A DNA stretch of 64,000 nucleotides from Cordylochernes scorpioides. Lineage: Eukaryota > Arthropoda > Arachnida > Pseudoscorpiones > Chernetidae. The stretch lies in NCBI GenBank assembly GCA_030710605.1, contig CP092880.1, positions 18,019,649 through 18,083,648 on the forward strand. The letters are read 5' to 3'. The notes beneath the pieces are model-generated. The model was not told the DNA's origin. It did no database searches and saw only the letters and a list, made by a program, of their open reading frames with translations. The stretch's first letter is position 1. Each line of letters opens with the position of its first letter. The translations under genes and the position numbers were made by a program. This document shows, piece after piece, positions 39,540 through 49,954 of this stretch.

Positions 39540-39645
39540 ATACACACACACAAATTATTTAAGACCACAGGTCTTATACAGATCCCCTACAGGAAGGAAG
39601 AATAGATGGAGCTCCTATACTTCTAGGCAGCGTAGTTATTTGTTA
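39540..39645. repeat. Dispersed repeat beside (ac)n
   Basis: cacacacacaaattatttaa gaccacaggtcttatacag, agaatagatggagctcctat. Same family as 13640-13800, 46545-46600 and 52235-52330. Confidence 0.6.
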
Positions 39646-39957
39646 TTTTATCTGTATATATCTAAAAACATTTTTATATATTTCAGATTTATATAAATAA
39701 AAAACATATTTTTGGACATATCGGATTAACATATTGATATACCTAGATTTTCGTATTCTCTTTCTGTTTTAGAGATCTGACGATTTCTTGAAATAGAACA
39801 TTTTCATATTGAATTATCCTTGAAATGTCACAGGTGTGACAGTAAACTATGGCTCTAGTTAGTTAGTAATTTTACTGAATCCGATTATTCTATCTCAAAT
39901 ATTCAATACTGAGTTTATATTTTTGTGAGCTATATATTGTAATATGGATAACCCATT

Positions 39958-40140
39958 CCTTACTTTATGACAAGCTAACCGAGGTGCCAAGATCCCAGGG
40001 AAAATTTGGCGAAATATGGATGGACTCCAGTTGCAGGGAATAGCCCATGTGTGAGGGAATATTGCGGGCGGATGACATTCCAGTATGGAGGTATGACATC
40101 TGCGGACAGAGAAGACACAGGGAGTTGTCTTCAGGCGTGT
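39958..40140 (+). pseudogene. SRCR-like domain remnant
   Basis: Pieces of a scavenger receptor cysteine-rich domain can be read across shifting frames: GKFGEIWMD (compare the conserved G-x-IWLD of SRCR), then a CxGN-like block, then a block reading near Y-D-I-C-G-Q-R and D-T-G-x-x, resembling the C-terminal CGHxEDAGVxC. Stops and at least two frameshifts break it. SRCR domains are extracellular modules of receptors and proteases. It could be an old exon of a duplicated gene. Assignment is by eye and moderate. Confidence 0.4.
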
Positions 40141-40194
40141 GACCGTATGGATTAACCAGGAATACGGTGCCAAGAGATAAAAGGAGGATCCTTC

Positions 40195-40620
40195 TTTCTT
40201 TCTTCTTCTTCTTCTTTCTTATCTCCACTCAATCATATTAGGGTATCAAAGCTTGTAAAGCTTGATATTTGACAAACAACATGACTGGGTGAAGTAGAAT
40301 GCGTCTGCCTTTGTCAGTAAGACTGGGAGCACTACTCAGTGGTAGGCCGACTGAGCTCTAAAAGAAATGGCCGCTTCTGACATGAGGAACAGACGCCATG
40401 TGCAGCCGCTCCTAACATGGAGTACAAACGTTACTCATCCTGTATCCCTGGATTAGGAGCCCTTACAGGGTACTATCAGCCGGACCAGCTGAGCCCAGGT
40501 TTTTTAGTGAGCTTTTACTGCTCCCCCTCCTCCTTTTTCATTCGGGCTTGGGACCGGCAAAGGCGGAGTTGGAGGATCCTTCTGGTGGCGGACGATGAAG
40601 ACACCTACTGTATATATTCA
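40195..40620. repeat. Dispersed repeat, unclassified
   Basis: tcttatctccactcaatcat, agcttgtaaagcttgata, gaatgcgtctgcctttgtca, cagacgccatgtgcagccgc, tccctggattaggagccctt. The same ordered segments occur at 58315-58630; shorter pieces occur at 1605-1660, 32945-33000 and 56440-56500. The open frame at 40417-40662 lies in this repeat and has a partner at 58465, so it is a repeat frame, not a confirmed gene. Confidence 0.65.
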
Positions 40621-40753
40621 TTAATCCCCTTAAAACTCTTGCAACAAAGTATATCAAACTAATCTGTATTCACAACATTAGGTTTTCATAGAAACCTTGT
40701 TCATAAACAACAACAGCTTGATGAACGTCGTAACAATATTTTAAGATTATTGT

Positions 40754-41037
40754 GGGAGGTCAATGGACGAGTGGTCGAAACCATTGGTTTCAGATAGCTA
40801 CGATCCGGGATAGAAACCCTCATTTGGAACTTTTTCTAATAGAAAATGTATATTACAATGGCTTTCGATTTTTGCAAATGTGCAATCCCTCCAGATACGG
40901 GGTATTGGCATACTTGTTAGTGCAAAAGTTAAACTGCTTTTCACATGTGTAGACCTGAGATGCACTTACATTTAAAGCAGTCGTCAACTTCTAAACACCA
41001 TTATTATCAGGGCCTGTACTACCTGTATTATATATAT
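40754..41037 (+). repeat. SINE-1 copy, strongly diverged
   Basis: gggaggtcaatggacgagtg corresponds to the head; cttttcacatgtgtagacct, gatgcacttacatttaaagc and ccattattatcagggcctgt to the end. Box B is degenerate. Confidence 0.65.
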
Positions 41038-41090
41038 AGGTATAATAATGATGATAATAAAGATTACTGTAAAATATGTCGGAGAATATA

Positions 41091-41796
41091 TATATATATA
41101 TATAAATGAATGTCTGTCTGTGTGTACTCTATAGATTCAAAAACCATACATCCAATCGCCGTGAAATTTTGGGATATTATTAGGTATATCCCCGGAAAGG
41201 TTTTCGAAAATAATTTCTTGAATATCCTTAGAGTTATTTGCAGATTTGTAGCTTTAACTCGCAAGCAGCGCCACCTTGCGACGGAGATAGGCTTAGGTCT
41301 GCCCACCCCCTGTCGAGAGAATGTAATCGTCCGGCCGCCGGCCGGATGGACAGTCCAAGTACCCACCGACCAATCAGAGGAGTCAAGAGGTCCTGGCGCG
41401 CGGGGGCAGAGTTGGTGACACAGCTGTGCCAAGAAGACAAGAAAAAAGCCTCGCGGGGGCTTGCCCAAGATGACCTCCGGGAACTTCGTCCATCTTCCAT
41501 AAACGACCATGATTTTATTCAACTTATCGAGTATTTTTCAAGGGACCGGGAAAAAATGTTCACTAGATAAAACGATGATTTTGTAATGTAGAAAATTGAG
41601 AAAGACAAAATTCAGGATGACACGGCACACAGGGACCGGGAAAAATGATCACTTTATCGAGAGATTCAAATTTACGAGTTTCAAATTATAAAAATATATC
41701 TTTTTTTATGAGTTTATAGAGAATTGTTTTAACAAATGTTCGTTAGACAAACCTTTACTCGGGTAAAACCCGGGCAAAGCCGGGTACATCCGCTAG
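41091..41796 (+). mobile_element. Helitron-like element, about 0.7 kb
   Basis: 5' (ta)n-aaatgaatgtctgtctgtg..., the common Helitron-type head; 3' aaacccgggcaaagccgggt then acatccgCTAG|T (CTAG 41793-41796). The interior has a GC-rich stretch (41260-41480, ccgccggccggatggacagt, ctggcgcgcgggggcagag) different from the other Helitron copies here. Exact 5' TC unclear because of the (ta)n run. Overlapping open frames are unassigned. Confidence 0.7.
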
Positions 41797-42284
41797 TAAT
41801 ATATACCATGGAGTTAGATAACATTTTTCCATCTTACAAAACTAATTTTCAAGATATATGCCATGTTGTATTTCTCAATTTCACAAATAAAGTCCAAATT
41901 CTTTCAAAATGTAATATAAAAGTTTTAAACATATTTGACTAGATTCTTATTTAGAAAGGAATGCAGATTCCACAGCCTCCTACTTCCTCACTTAGTCGAA
42001 TCTTCAGTACATGCTCTCAGACGTAGAAAATGTTGGTCCATTACAATCAGGAAGAAAAAGGCACCAACTTCCTCTAATTGCTTGGATGGCCAATTTCCAA
42101 GGTTTGCCATTACCAAATAGCATTCTGGTAATAATCATTATGATAATATCTTTTCTTACCTACCGGCACAACATATTGCACACATTTAGTATAGACCATG
42201 GTAATACACTGGTATAATATTGCTACTGAATTCATTGCCATATTACCATATCTAATATAATGTTTGCTTTATAATGTTTATACA

Positions 42285-42390
42285 TACAGTTAAACCTGTC
42301 TATAGCGCCTCCTCTAAATAGCACCTTCCTCTCTATATCGCCCGATTTTAAATACGTAGTACGATGCAATTTACATTAAACGGAAACTAA
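42285..42390. mobile_element. Half copy of taaacctgtctatagcg MITE
   Basis: tacagttaaacctgtctata gcgcctcctctaaatagcac ... tgcaatttacattaaa. Its right half is replaced by the tandem repeat that follows. Confidence 0.65.
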
Positions 42391-42965
42391 GACATTTTGG
42401 CTTTACTATGGGATCCTTGAACTCCTAATAGTCTGATAACTTTCAGGAATTCCTGTAGTCCGTCAACAAGCAATATCTAGGCATTTATTCTGATATGGAT
42501 AACCTGGCAGCTAAGTCATTTTGGCTTCACTACGGAATCCTGGAAGTTCTAACAGTTTACTATCTTGCAGGAATTCCTGCAGTTCGTCAACAAACAACAT
42601 CTAGGCATATATTCTGATATGACAAACCTGGAAACTAAGACATTGGACTTTACTACGGGATCCTGGAAGTCCTAATATTCCGCTAGATTGCAAGAATTCC
42701 TGCAGTTCATCAACAAGCAATATCTAGGCATCTAATCTGATATTGCAGATCTGGTAACTAAGACCTTTTGGCTTTACTATGGGATCCTTGAAGTCTTAAT
42801 ATTCCGCTATCTTTCAGAACTCCCTGCAATCCGACAACAAGCAATATCTAGGTATCTATTCTGATATGACAAACATGGCAACTAAGACATTGACTTTACT
42901 ACGGGATCCTGGAAGTCCCAATAGTCCGTTAGCCTGCAGGAATTGCTGCCGTTCCGTCAGGTCCA
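42385..42965. repeat. Tandem repeat, about 123-bp units
   Basis: Five units marked by actaagacattttggctttac, gggatccttgaactcctaat and aacaagcaatatctaggcat near 42385, 42507, 42630, 42754 and 42878. Confidence 0.88.
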
Positions 42966-43174
42966 TCCTCTCAATTAATCTCCACCCCAGCGTGTCCTCC
43001 TCGCTCTATTGACTCGTATCCAGATGTAGACAAACACCAGTGCTCCCTTGCCACTTAACACAATGGTTCAATTAACTCGTGAATAAGTCACAATCATATT
43101 TAAACATAAACATAGATTTATTGGGAATTATGAAAACCTTTTCTTTTTTATCCACGAAAATTACAAATAGTATC

Positions 43175-43435
43175 ATTTTTGTAAAATTGTAAAACGACTT
43201 TTGAAAACCATCCCGCATGTGTTTCCTTTGAACAAAAAATCAAAATTTATTTTAAGGATAAATAAAACGACTATTTCCAACCTTAGGGATGAGGTATGAA
43301 AGGATGCATTGTGAAGAGTAATGATAAACGGAAAAATTAAAGTGTCCAGGGATGGGAATCGAACCCACAGTGTTCCGCTTACCGGGCAGATGCCATGTCC
43401 ACTAGGCTACCCTGGACCTATTTCTCCGTTCGTAA
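43175..43435 (-). repeat. tRNA-SINE family 2 with near-complete tRNA head
   Basis: Minus-strand copy. From 5' to 3': tRNA-like head (43418 down to about 43345), then ttaatttttccgtttatcat, cacaatgcatcctttcatac, cttaaaataaattttgattt and cacatgcgggatggttttca. Related copies: 16945-17165, 43455-43600, 47821-47935 and the palindromes at 12985-13270 and 46900-47215. Confidence 0.8.
43345..43418 (-). tRNA. tRNA-like head, GGT anticodon position (SINE-borne)
   Basis: Minus strand folds as a cloverleaf: acceptor GTCCAGG/CCTGGAC fully paired; D stem GCC/GGC; anticodon stem TCTGC/GCGGA with loop CCGGTAA; T arm GTGGG-TTCGATT-CCCAT. Box A GTAGCCTAGTGG and box B GGGTTCGATTCCC are good. By position the anticodon is GGT (Thr), rare in eukaryotes, and base 33 is C instead of T. 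With the SINE tail downstream it is best read as a SINE promoter, not a working tRNA. Confidence 0.6.
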
Positions 43436-43454
43436 ATAATGCATAATGTAATTT

Positions 43455-43600
43455 TTAATATAATATAATATAATGCGGCTTGTGATTGTAAATCGACATT
43501 TGAAAACTATCCCGCATGTGTTTCTTTTGAACGAAAAATCAAAATTTATTTTAAGGAGAAATAACGATTATTTCCAACCTTAGGGATGAGGTATGAGGAT
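43455..43600 (-). repeat. tRNA-SINE family 2 tail fragment
   Basis: gcggcttgtgattgtaaatc, actatcccgcatgtgtttct, aataacgattatttccaacc ttagggatgaggtatga. No head. Confidence 0.7.
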
Positions 43601-44504
43601 TTTTGTCTTATTATTAACCTTTCTCTATGCGTTTTAATAACTTTTATACTATATATAATTCTAAACAAAATAACATATTTACTATAATATTCTTCACAAG
43701 TTTTTTTTCTTCATATAGTAAATATATAAACATATTAAAACAAGAATATCCTAAAAGTTATTGAAATATTTGTAAACCAAATTTAGATTTAAATGCCAGA
43801 CAAAAACCAAATATGATCAACCAATAATTCATTTTTAAAAACTGTACTATGTAAATCAATTTTTTGCATATCTGTCTTATATTTCCTACTTCATTGTATG
43901 TATTTATATGGATTAGATTCGGAAAACCTTCAGTAGCGTAGTTATACCTGTCAAAGCACTGTTGAGCCTGAAAGTTTGTATTGCCGTTAGATATATATAT
44001 GTCGTAAACCCGGGTAAGCCAACAAGTGAGTTGGAAGCAGTCGGGGTTGAGTGGCAAGGCGTGCAGAGTGGGAAGTCCACACGGGACAGTAAGGACAAAG
44101 TTTGGGATCAAAATACGCTCTCCTAGTACGTCTCACGTGGCACCAGGACCAGGGGAAAGTTGAGGATTAACTGAGGAAAGCTCGGCGTCCTGCATGAAGC
44201 CGCGGAGGCAGAGAGGAGCCAAAACGGCGGCCACGAGGGCCGCCGTTAGACCTAGCACTGAGCGGGCCCTGTCCGAAAATATCCACTGTAACCTAACTAA
44301 CTGTCAACATCCGGACCAACGCCCTTTTTGTCCCTCTCTGGATCCCTCGGGTGTCCGGTGGCAAGCTGGTGTCACTTTGAGACGACTAGAAAAGACGTCA
44401 TACTTTATTACTTACATATCACATTGTTTAAATTACGATATATATATATTATAAATAAAAAGATTTTCTGTTTGATTTTCGATTATTTTGTGGATCATAC
44501 TATG
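43601..44504. other. Unassigned region with GC-rich segment and hairpin
   Basis: 43601-43900 is AT-rich. 43975-44400 is much more GC-rich (cagtcggggttgagtggcaa, cgtctcacgtggcaccagga, gccgcggaggcagagaggag). A perfect 10-bp hairpin aacggcggcc-acgag-ggccgccgtt lies at 44223-44247. An open frame 44194-44454 (86 codons) covers it but has no known domain. It may be the 5' end of an unclassified retroelement. Confidence 0.35.
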
Positions 44505-44775
44505 TCAATGCAGTCGTGGTTAAAAATCTTGAAAGAATAATTATAAAAATGATTTTGAATAAAAATGATTAAAATGATAAAAATGATTGCTTTAATTGAG
44601 CTTATGGGATATATATAAAACATAATTTGGTAGAAGTACTGTCTGGCTTAAGGCGTAAGAATTTTAAAAAAATGAAAAACTTATTTACATAATGTACAAA
44701 AGATTTGAGCCGGCCATCGGGATACAACAACAAAGAGTTTTTATAAGGGAAGCGTGACTTTCGGCGGTTGCTTTA
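44505..44775 (+). repeat. Dispersed repeat, inverted partner at 48040-48275
   Basis: tgcagtcgtggttaaaaatc, tgctttaattgagcttatgg, gtctggcttaaggcgtaaga and gagccggccatcgggataca also occur, reversed, at 48040-48275 in the same order. Ends in caacaacaaagagttttt, similar to the (CAA)n/(TTG)n ends of the non-LTR copies. Probably a retroelement 3' region. Confidence 0.75.
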
Positions 44776-45240
44776 GCGGAATATTTAAATCTATGAAAAT
44801 ATGATTTTTTAAATAAAATAATATTTTTATATACCTTATATATAATAAACTTTTCCCTCAGCGAATTGTCTTTTATTAATAACCAAATATGATTATAGGT
44901 ATGCATTCCAAAAAGATTTTAGGATCAAAAAGAAGAAGTAAATAGAAAAACAACGGGTGTATTGTCAACAAATCAATTCTGTTGAAATCCCCATCATCGA
45001 TACCATACTGTGGAAATCTTTGTCGCTTGTGATAATCCTCGGCTAAATTGACGTTCTAATTCTTCCTTTTTTTGTCGCTAAACCTCTTTCCGCTTTGAAA
45101 CTTCGGAGATGACTTTCTTTCGAAGCTTTAAGAAAATAAATTGTGCTCTCTGTAGGGAAGATGTTGGCTGTATCATTTGAATCCTTCAAGCTGTCCTTTT
45201 TGAGATAGCAAATAGCACAAACTTGAGTCTAATTATCATA
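44776..45240. other. No feature recognised
   Basis: AT-rich; 44990-45210 is more balanced but shows no frame, repeat or splice pattern that I can support. Confidence 0.35.
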
Positions 45241-45244
45241 CATA

Positions 45245-45535
45245 TATATAATATGTTTAATTAAAAAGGCATGTAATGGATCAAAATATCATTTATTTTA
45301 CCAATATTTCAGTTGGCTGAACGCCAACCTTTATCAAGGTATTATAACATTTTAATGTGTGTCAACAACAAACTCAGCGCCACACATTGTTGACACATAT
45401 TAAATATGTTATAATACCTTGATAAAGGTTGGCGTTCAGCCAACTGAAATATTGGTAAAAGAAATTATATTTTGATCCAATAGATGCCTTTTTAATTAAA
45501 GATTTATTTATGGATTGCTCTATTTTCAAAATATA
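45245..45535. repeat. Palindrome of the ggcatatat foldback family
   Basis: Arms aattaaaaaggcatgtaatg ... ccaatatttcagttggctga acgccaacctttatcaaggt and their reverse complement, spacer around caacaacaaactcagcgccacacattgttg. Each arm has the ccttgataaaggttggcgtt-cagccaactgaaat hairpin, a degenerate hammerhead-like arrangement (TTGATAA, stem II, GAAA). Confidence 0.85.
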
Positions 45536-45559
45536 TAATATGTGTGTGAAAAAAATAAT

Positions 45560-45725
45560 TGAAAAAAAAAGACAGGTGTTGGTATTAAAATCAAAGAAGG
45601 CATATCCTGACCAGAAGCACATGATGGCAGTGCACCATCTAGTGGAACAGAAATCAACTAAATATTGATTTGGTCAAATATCAGGGAACAGGTTAAATAA
45701 ATGTTTAGTATAATAATAAATCAGT
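45560..45725. repeat. Tail of the same foldback family
   Basis: gacaggtgttggtattaaaa tcaaagaaggcatatcctga, ccatctagtggaacagaaat, atcagggaacaggttaaata. It matches 31985-32095 in reverse. Confidence 0.65.
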
Positions 45726-45785
45726 CAATAAACTTTTTGCCGTGTACTTAACTAAGTATTCGAAAATAGAGGAAGTCATATATAT

Positions 45786-46139
45786 TGTTGCATCAATTTT
45801 AATGCGCCCTACATTTATTCAAAATATTCTATGATATTTAATATTTATTTAAAACATATTATTTAGATTATCATCATTCCTTTTTATAGTTTCATTCCTT
45901 TTGTAATATTGTTATTGTACATATATCTTGATTGGTTATTGGAGCGAGAGAGGACCTAGACGAAGACTACGGATCACGACCTACGAGGAAGACAACAAAT
46001 AAATAAACGAAATAACTTTAAAAGGTAATTTATTTTTATTTATTTATTTTCTTTGAGTATGGAAAACCGCTCGGTGTATAACACCAAGAAGGAGGAAACC
46101 AAGATCGATGACCCTGCAAAGCTGCAACTTGGTGTAACA
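45786..46139. repeat. Solo LTR-like copy
   Basis: TGTTGCATCAATTTTAATGC ... AACTTGGTGTAACA; same family as 13877-14370 without its internal palindrome. Flanking bases (atat / attg) do not match, so no target duplication is visible. Confidence 0.65.
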
Positions 46140-46895
46140 ATTGGTAGAGATGCTAGTTCCGACTCTGTTTTTAAACCCCAATATAGAAATTCCGAATTAT
46201 GACGGGACAGTTAAAGGACATAAAGTTATAGTAAAATTACATTTAAGTACCAAAAAAAACCATCTCTCCTTTTAATTATGCATGAAGACAATTATTATGT
46301 TTATCACACAACGATAGAAAATTTCACAAAGAAAAGGTATCTATAGATGAAGTTTAGTTTTAGTATCCATTTTGACAGGAGAGGCAACCGTTTATATATG
46401 CTAAAAACAAAAAAGGCATATCCTGATCACTCGCATAAGCATTTTAGATGGTAGAACGCCATCTAGTGGAACAAAAATCAACTTAACATTGATTTAGGCT
46501 TATTCCATAATATTTAATCAACCTCTTTCTTGGTGAATCACACACACACACACAAAAGCATTTATTAAGACACACAGGTCTTACAGAGGATTCTCCTTGG
46601 GGTTACAAGACGGAGAAACCTATGAAAGTGGGAAATATACAAAGGGGTAAAAATGAAGAAAGATTATATACACATGGTAAATATATACAGATTATTATTT
46701 GAATAATCCTATGGATAATAAGAAAAAAATATTTTGGAAATATGGATGGGAGAAGTGGAGAGCGAAAAGAGGAAAGACAACACTTTCTTGATGAATCCAG
46801 TTAAGCCTAGAACTTTTTAATCAACTAGAGAGGTTGAACTCTTTAATTAATAAATCATTTTTCTATATAAAGAGAGAAATGTGATACTTTTTTGG
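46140..46895. other. Mixed repeat fragments
   Basis: 46385-46505 is a foldback tail (ggcatatcctgatcactcgc, cgccatctagtggaacaaaa). 46543-46720 is an (ac)n plus ggtcttacagaggattctcc repeat fragment. The rest is AT-rich and unassigned. Confidence 0.55.
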
Positions 46896-46899
46896 TACA

Positions 46900-47215
46900 T
46901 GAATATCATCCTCCCGCAAATGTATATTGTATTCTTATAAAACAACACTTAAAGTTTCACCGCAGAAGTTTCTTTTCTGTGAAAAATCAATTTTTATTTC
47001 AAAGAGAAATATTTACTATTTCTGAGTAATGGCGAACGGAAAAATCCGTTCGCCATTACTCTTCATATTTTCACCCTTTCATACTTCATCCAAAAAAGTT
47101 AGAAATAGTAAATATTTCTCTTTGAAATAAAAATTAATTTTTCACAGAAAAGAAACTTATGCGGTGAAAAATTAAGTGTTGTTTATAATCATACGCCGCA
47201 GTCCTTTATAAAATA
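46900..47215. repeat. Palindrome related to tRNA-SINE family 2 tail
   Basis: Arms cgcagaagtttcttttctgt ... tactatttctgagtaatggc and gccattactcttcatatttt ... cacagaaaagaaacttatgc. The centre gcgaacggaaaaatccgttcgc is a strong hairpin. Relationship to the 12985-13270 palindrome is clear but diverged. Confidence 0.8.
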
Positions 47216-47436
47216 TTGTATTCTTGCCTGGAAATAGGCCCTTGCCATTCCACCAGCTTAAACACCAGTTTGGTAAATTCGATCGATTGTATAACTCCTT
47301 TCGTAAGATGTGATGAAATCGTCCCTGTACTGAAGAGGAACATAGCCTGAAACTATGGGTAAACAGGTTGGCTTTTTGTCTGAATATTACTAAATTTATG
47401 GTATGGCTGATTTTTTATCATCACTAGTTTTTTTTT

Positions 47437-47740
47437 GCTTATCCCTAGTACACGTGGTACAGGCCATGATAATCATGGTGGGTAGTTAGCGACTGCTTTT
47501 ACTGTAAGTGCACCACATGTCTACACATGTGAAAGCAGTTCGACTTTGCACTTACAAATGTGCCAGAGCCCCGTTTGGTTACTTGCACTCGCTGGTGGGG
47601 TTGGACTTTTGCAAGAATCGGGGAGGCCATTGGGGCATTTTTTTTTTTTAAACAGAAAAAAGTGTCCAATGCGGGAATCGAACCCGGGTCGTAGTGGTCG
47701 AAACCAAACGGTTTAACCAGCCTTCCACCGACCCCCGTCG
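47437..47740 (-). repeat. SINE-1, near full-length, minus strand
   Basis: Minus-strand: ggggtcggtggaaggctggt, tRNA-like head, cgacccgggttcgattcccg (box B), body and end gtgtactagggataagcaaa. Inserted within a minus-orientation Helitron fragment (47741-47820). Confidence 0.88.
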
Positions 47741-47820
47741 GTTCACTATTAAAATTATTTACTAAGGTTTTACCCGATTGAATGTTTTGATTCAAATACT
47801 ATTTGTTACAATTATAAATT
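47741..47820 (-). repeat. Helitron fragment
   Basis: Reverse of aatttataattgtaacaaat, agtatttgaat and cattcaatcgggtaaaacc, the stretch just upstream of the Helitron 3' hairpin at 36500-36550 and 36800-36870. Confidence 0.7.
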
Positions 47821-47935
47821 GTGGTCATGTGGCCTAGTGGTCATGGCATCTGCCCGGTAAGCGGAAGGTCGTGGGTTCGATTCCCATCCCTTGACACTTT
47901 TTTTATTTTATCCATTCTGACCATAATCTACCCGT
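47821..47935 (+). repeat. tRNA-SINE family 2 head
   Basis: Box A tggcctagtggtcatggcat, anticodon arm tctgcccggtaagcgga, box B gtgggttcgattcccatccc, then ttgacactttttttatttt. The same tRNA-like head as 43345-43418 with a weaker acceptor stem. The downstream tail differs. Confidence 0.75.
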
Positions 47936-48034
47936 GAACTTCACACAGACAGAATAAGGCAATTTTATAAGTAGAAGATGATATATTATTCTATTTAAAA
48001 TTATATTTCATCGATTCAAATACTCTGTTAAATC

Positions 48035-48275
48035 GACCGCCAGAGGTCACGCTTACCCTTTATAAAACCGATTGTTGTTGTTCCCCGTTGGCCGGCTCAA
48101 AACTTTTGTACATTATGTAAATAATATTTTGTTTTCCTTATTCTACTCGCCTTAAGCCAGACATTACCTTTATCAAATTATGTTTTTATATATCTTATAA
48201 GCTCAATTGAAGCAATTTCTAATCTTTACTATTTTTATTATTTTACTTTCAAGATTCTTGCCACGACTGCACCAC
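48035..48275 (-). repeat. Dispersed repeat, partner of 44505-44775
   Basis: cgattgttgttgttccccgt tggccggctcaaaacttttg, ccttaagccagacattacct, aagattcttgccacgactgc: the same segments reversed. Confidence 0.75.
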
Positions 48276-48377
48276 CAGAGATTAATCCTCAAGATAACCA
48301 AAATCAAGAAAATGACCAATAATTCCTCTACAAGCAATTAATCTCATAATCAACAGAAAGTTCATGAACAGTTCATA

Positions 48378-48556
48378 TACAGAAGAACAACCTCCATGAG
48401 ATGACACTCGCTCTAGAGGACTCCGCTCTACAAAGGACAGTTTTCATTTGCAAAATTACCATTTTTACTATTTAGCAACTCTTTGGTAAGAGGACACCTC
48501 ACTGTAAAGGACACTGGCTCTGCAACTAGGGGTCCTTTACAGGGAGGTTCAACAGT
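48378..48556. mobile_element. Pogo/Tigger-like MITE, second copy
   Basis: Ends tacagaagaacaacctccat and cagggaggttcaacagtata; interior acaaaggacagttttcattt, gtaaaggacactggctctgc as in 25428-25604. Confidence 0.7.
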
Positions 48557-48559
48557 ATA

Positions 48560-49020
48560 TATATAAAACAAATTAGGTATATCCTGACTACTAACATGAA
48601 CGTATTCTAGATGGCAGAGCGCCAGATTAATTTTAATATTAACTTCATTTCTCATGTTTCAATGAACTATGCATCCGTCTTTAACGAGATTTTGTTTAAA
48701 ATAATCATTATATCTTAAAATTCGAAATTCATAAATTGTTTTTAATTTTTTTCAAAATCTCACCCATGGTAACGTTTTATGTTTTAACTTTCATGAATAT
48801 ATTTCAGTTGGAAGTCACGGCGTGAAATCCTCTCATGGATGATATTAAAGGAAACCTGCACATAACTATCGTTATGATCAGCAAGTGCAGATTGACCAAC
48901 CGTCCATGAAGGAAGTGGACCTCGAGACGTCGTCTGAGATATAGATGGAACAGACGACAGTACTGCGACACCACGGCGGATCTTGTCAATCTACTGACAA
49001 TTGGTGACATCACTCGGGTC
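48560..49020. other. Foldback tail and unassigned GC-balanced segment
   Basis: 48565-48640 is the ggtatatcctgactactaac/gatggcagagcgccag tail. 48800-49020 (gcacataactatcgttatga, ggaagtggacctcgagacgt) is GC-balanced, perhaps an old coding or retroelement relic, with no identifiable domain. Confidence 0.4.
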
Positions 49021-49044
49021 AATTCCTACCACCGACATCCTGGA

Positions 49045-49850
49045 CATCATCTGGTATTGTCCTAAACCATGTCTGGGTATCGCTCTGAACGTTAGCTTCT
49101 AAGATCTTGGGCAGTTTTACCATCTATGGGTCAAATTATGGGCATCCTCTGGTATATTCCTGAACATCATTTTATATATAGCTGGACAAAACATCTGTGA
49201 ACATCATGGACATTCTCTGGTATATTCCTGAACCTTGTCTAGGTATCGCTCTGGACGTTAGCTTCTAAGGTCTTGGGCAGTTTTACCATCTATGGGTCAA
49301 ATTATGGGCATCCTCTGGTATATTCCTGAACATCATTTTATATATAGCTGGACAACATCTGTGAACATCATGGACATTCTCTGGTATATTCCTGAACCTT
49401 GTCTAGGTATCGCTCTGGACGTTAGCTTCTAAGGTCTTGGGCAGTTTTACCATCGTCCTGATCTATTTTTCTTATATAGCTAGACAACATCTGTGAACAT
49501 TAAGGACATTCTCTGGTATATTCCTGGACATCATTTTATATATAGCTGGACAAAATCTGTGAACATCATGGGCATCCTCTGGTATCGTCCTGAACCTTGT
49601 CAGAGTGATCTGAACATTTAGCTTCTAAGATCATGGGCAGTTTTACCATCTCTTTGTCAATATTTGAAATCTACCTGGACAACATCTGTGAACATCATCG
49701 ACATCCTCTGGTATCGTTCAGAACCTTGTCTGAGTATCGCTCTGGACGTTAGCTTCTAAGGTCATGGGCAGTTTTATCATCTCTTGATCAACTGTTAAGA
49801 TCATGGAGCCATCTAGTGTGGCGCTCTGCCATCTAAAATCACATGTGCTC
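49045..49850. repeat. Irregular tandem repeat, about 165-bp units
   Basis: Landmark gttagcttctaag at 49091, 49257 and 49421, with looser copies near 49617 and 49748. Units share gggcagttttaccatctatg, catcctctggtatattcctg and atagctggacaacatctgtg. Unit length varies between about 131 and 196 bp. Confidence 0.85.
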
Positions 49851-49954
49851 GTGGTCAGTACTGCCTTATTTGTTTTTAATATCAACACCTGACCTTATTT
49901 AATTTCTTCTATTATTTTTTTTTTTCACATAATAAGTTTCGTCAAACAGACAAG

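Noticed and set aside
40417-40662. 81-codon frame also seen at 58465
   Set aside because: Both copies lie in a dispersed non-coding-looking repeat with degraded ends; no domain recognised.
41110-41570. Overlapping frames on both strands of 88-152 codons
   Set aside because: They lie in a Helitron-like element with a GC-rich insert; none shows a Rep, helicase or other domain. A captured gene fragment is possible but unsupported.
43345-43418. Functional tRNA-Thr gene
   Set aside because: C at position 33, a GGT anticodon unusual in eukaryotes, and a SINE tail directly downstream; multiple decayed copies of the same head nearby.
47499-47795. 98-codon minus-strand frame, similar to 53580-53816 plus
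   Set aside because: It is a translation of the SINE-1 body, not a gene.
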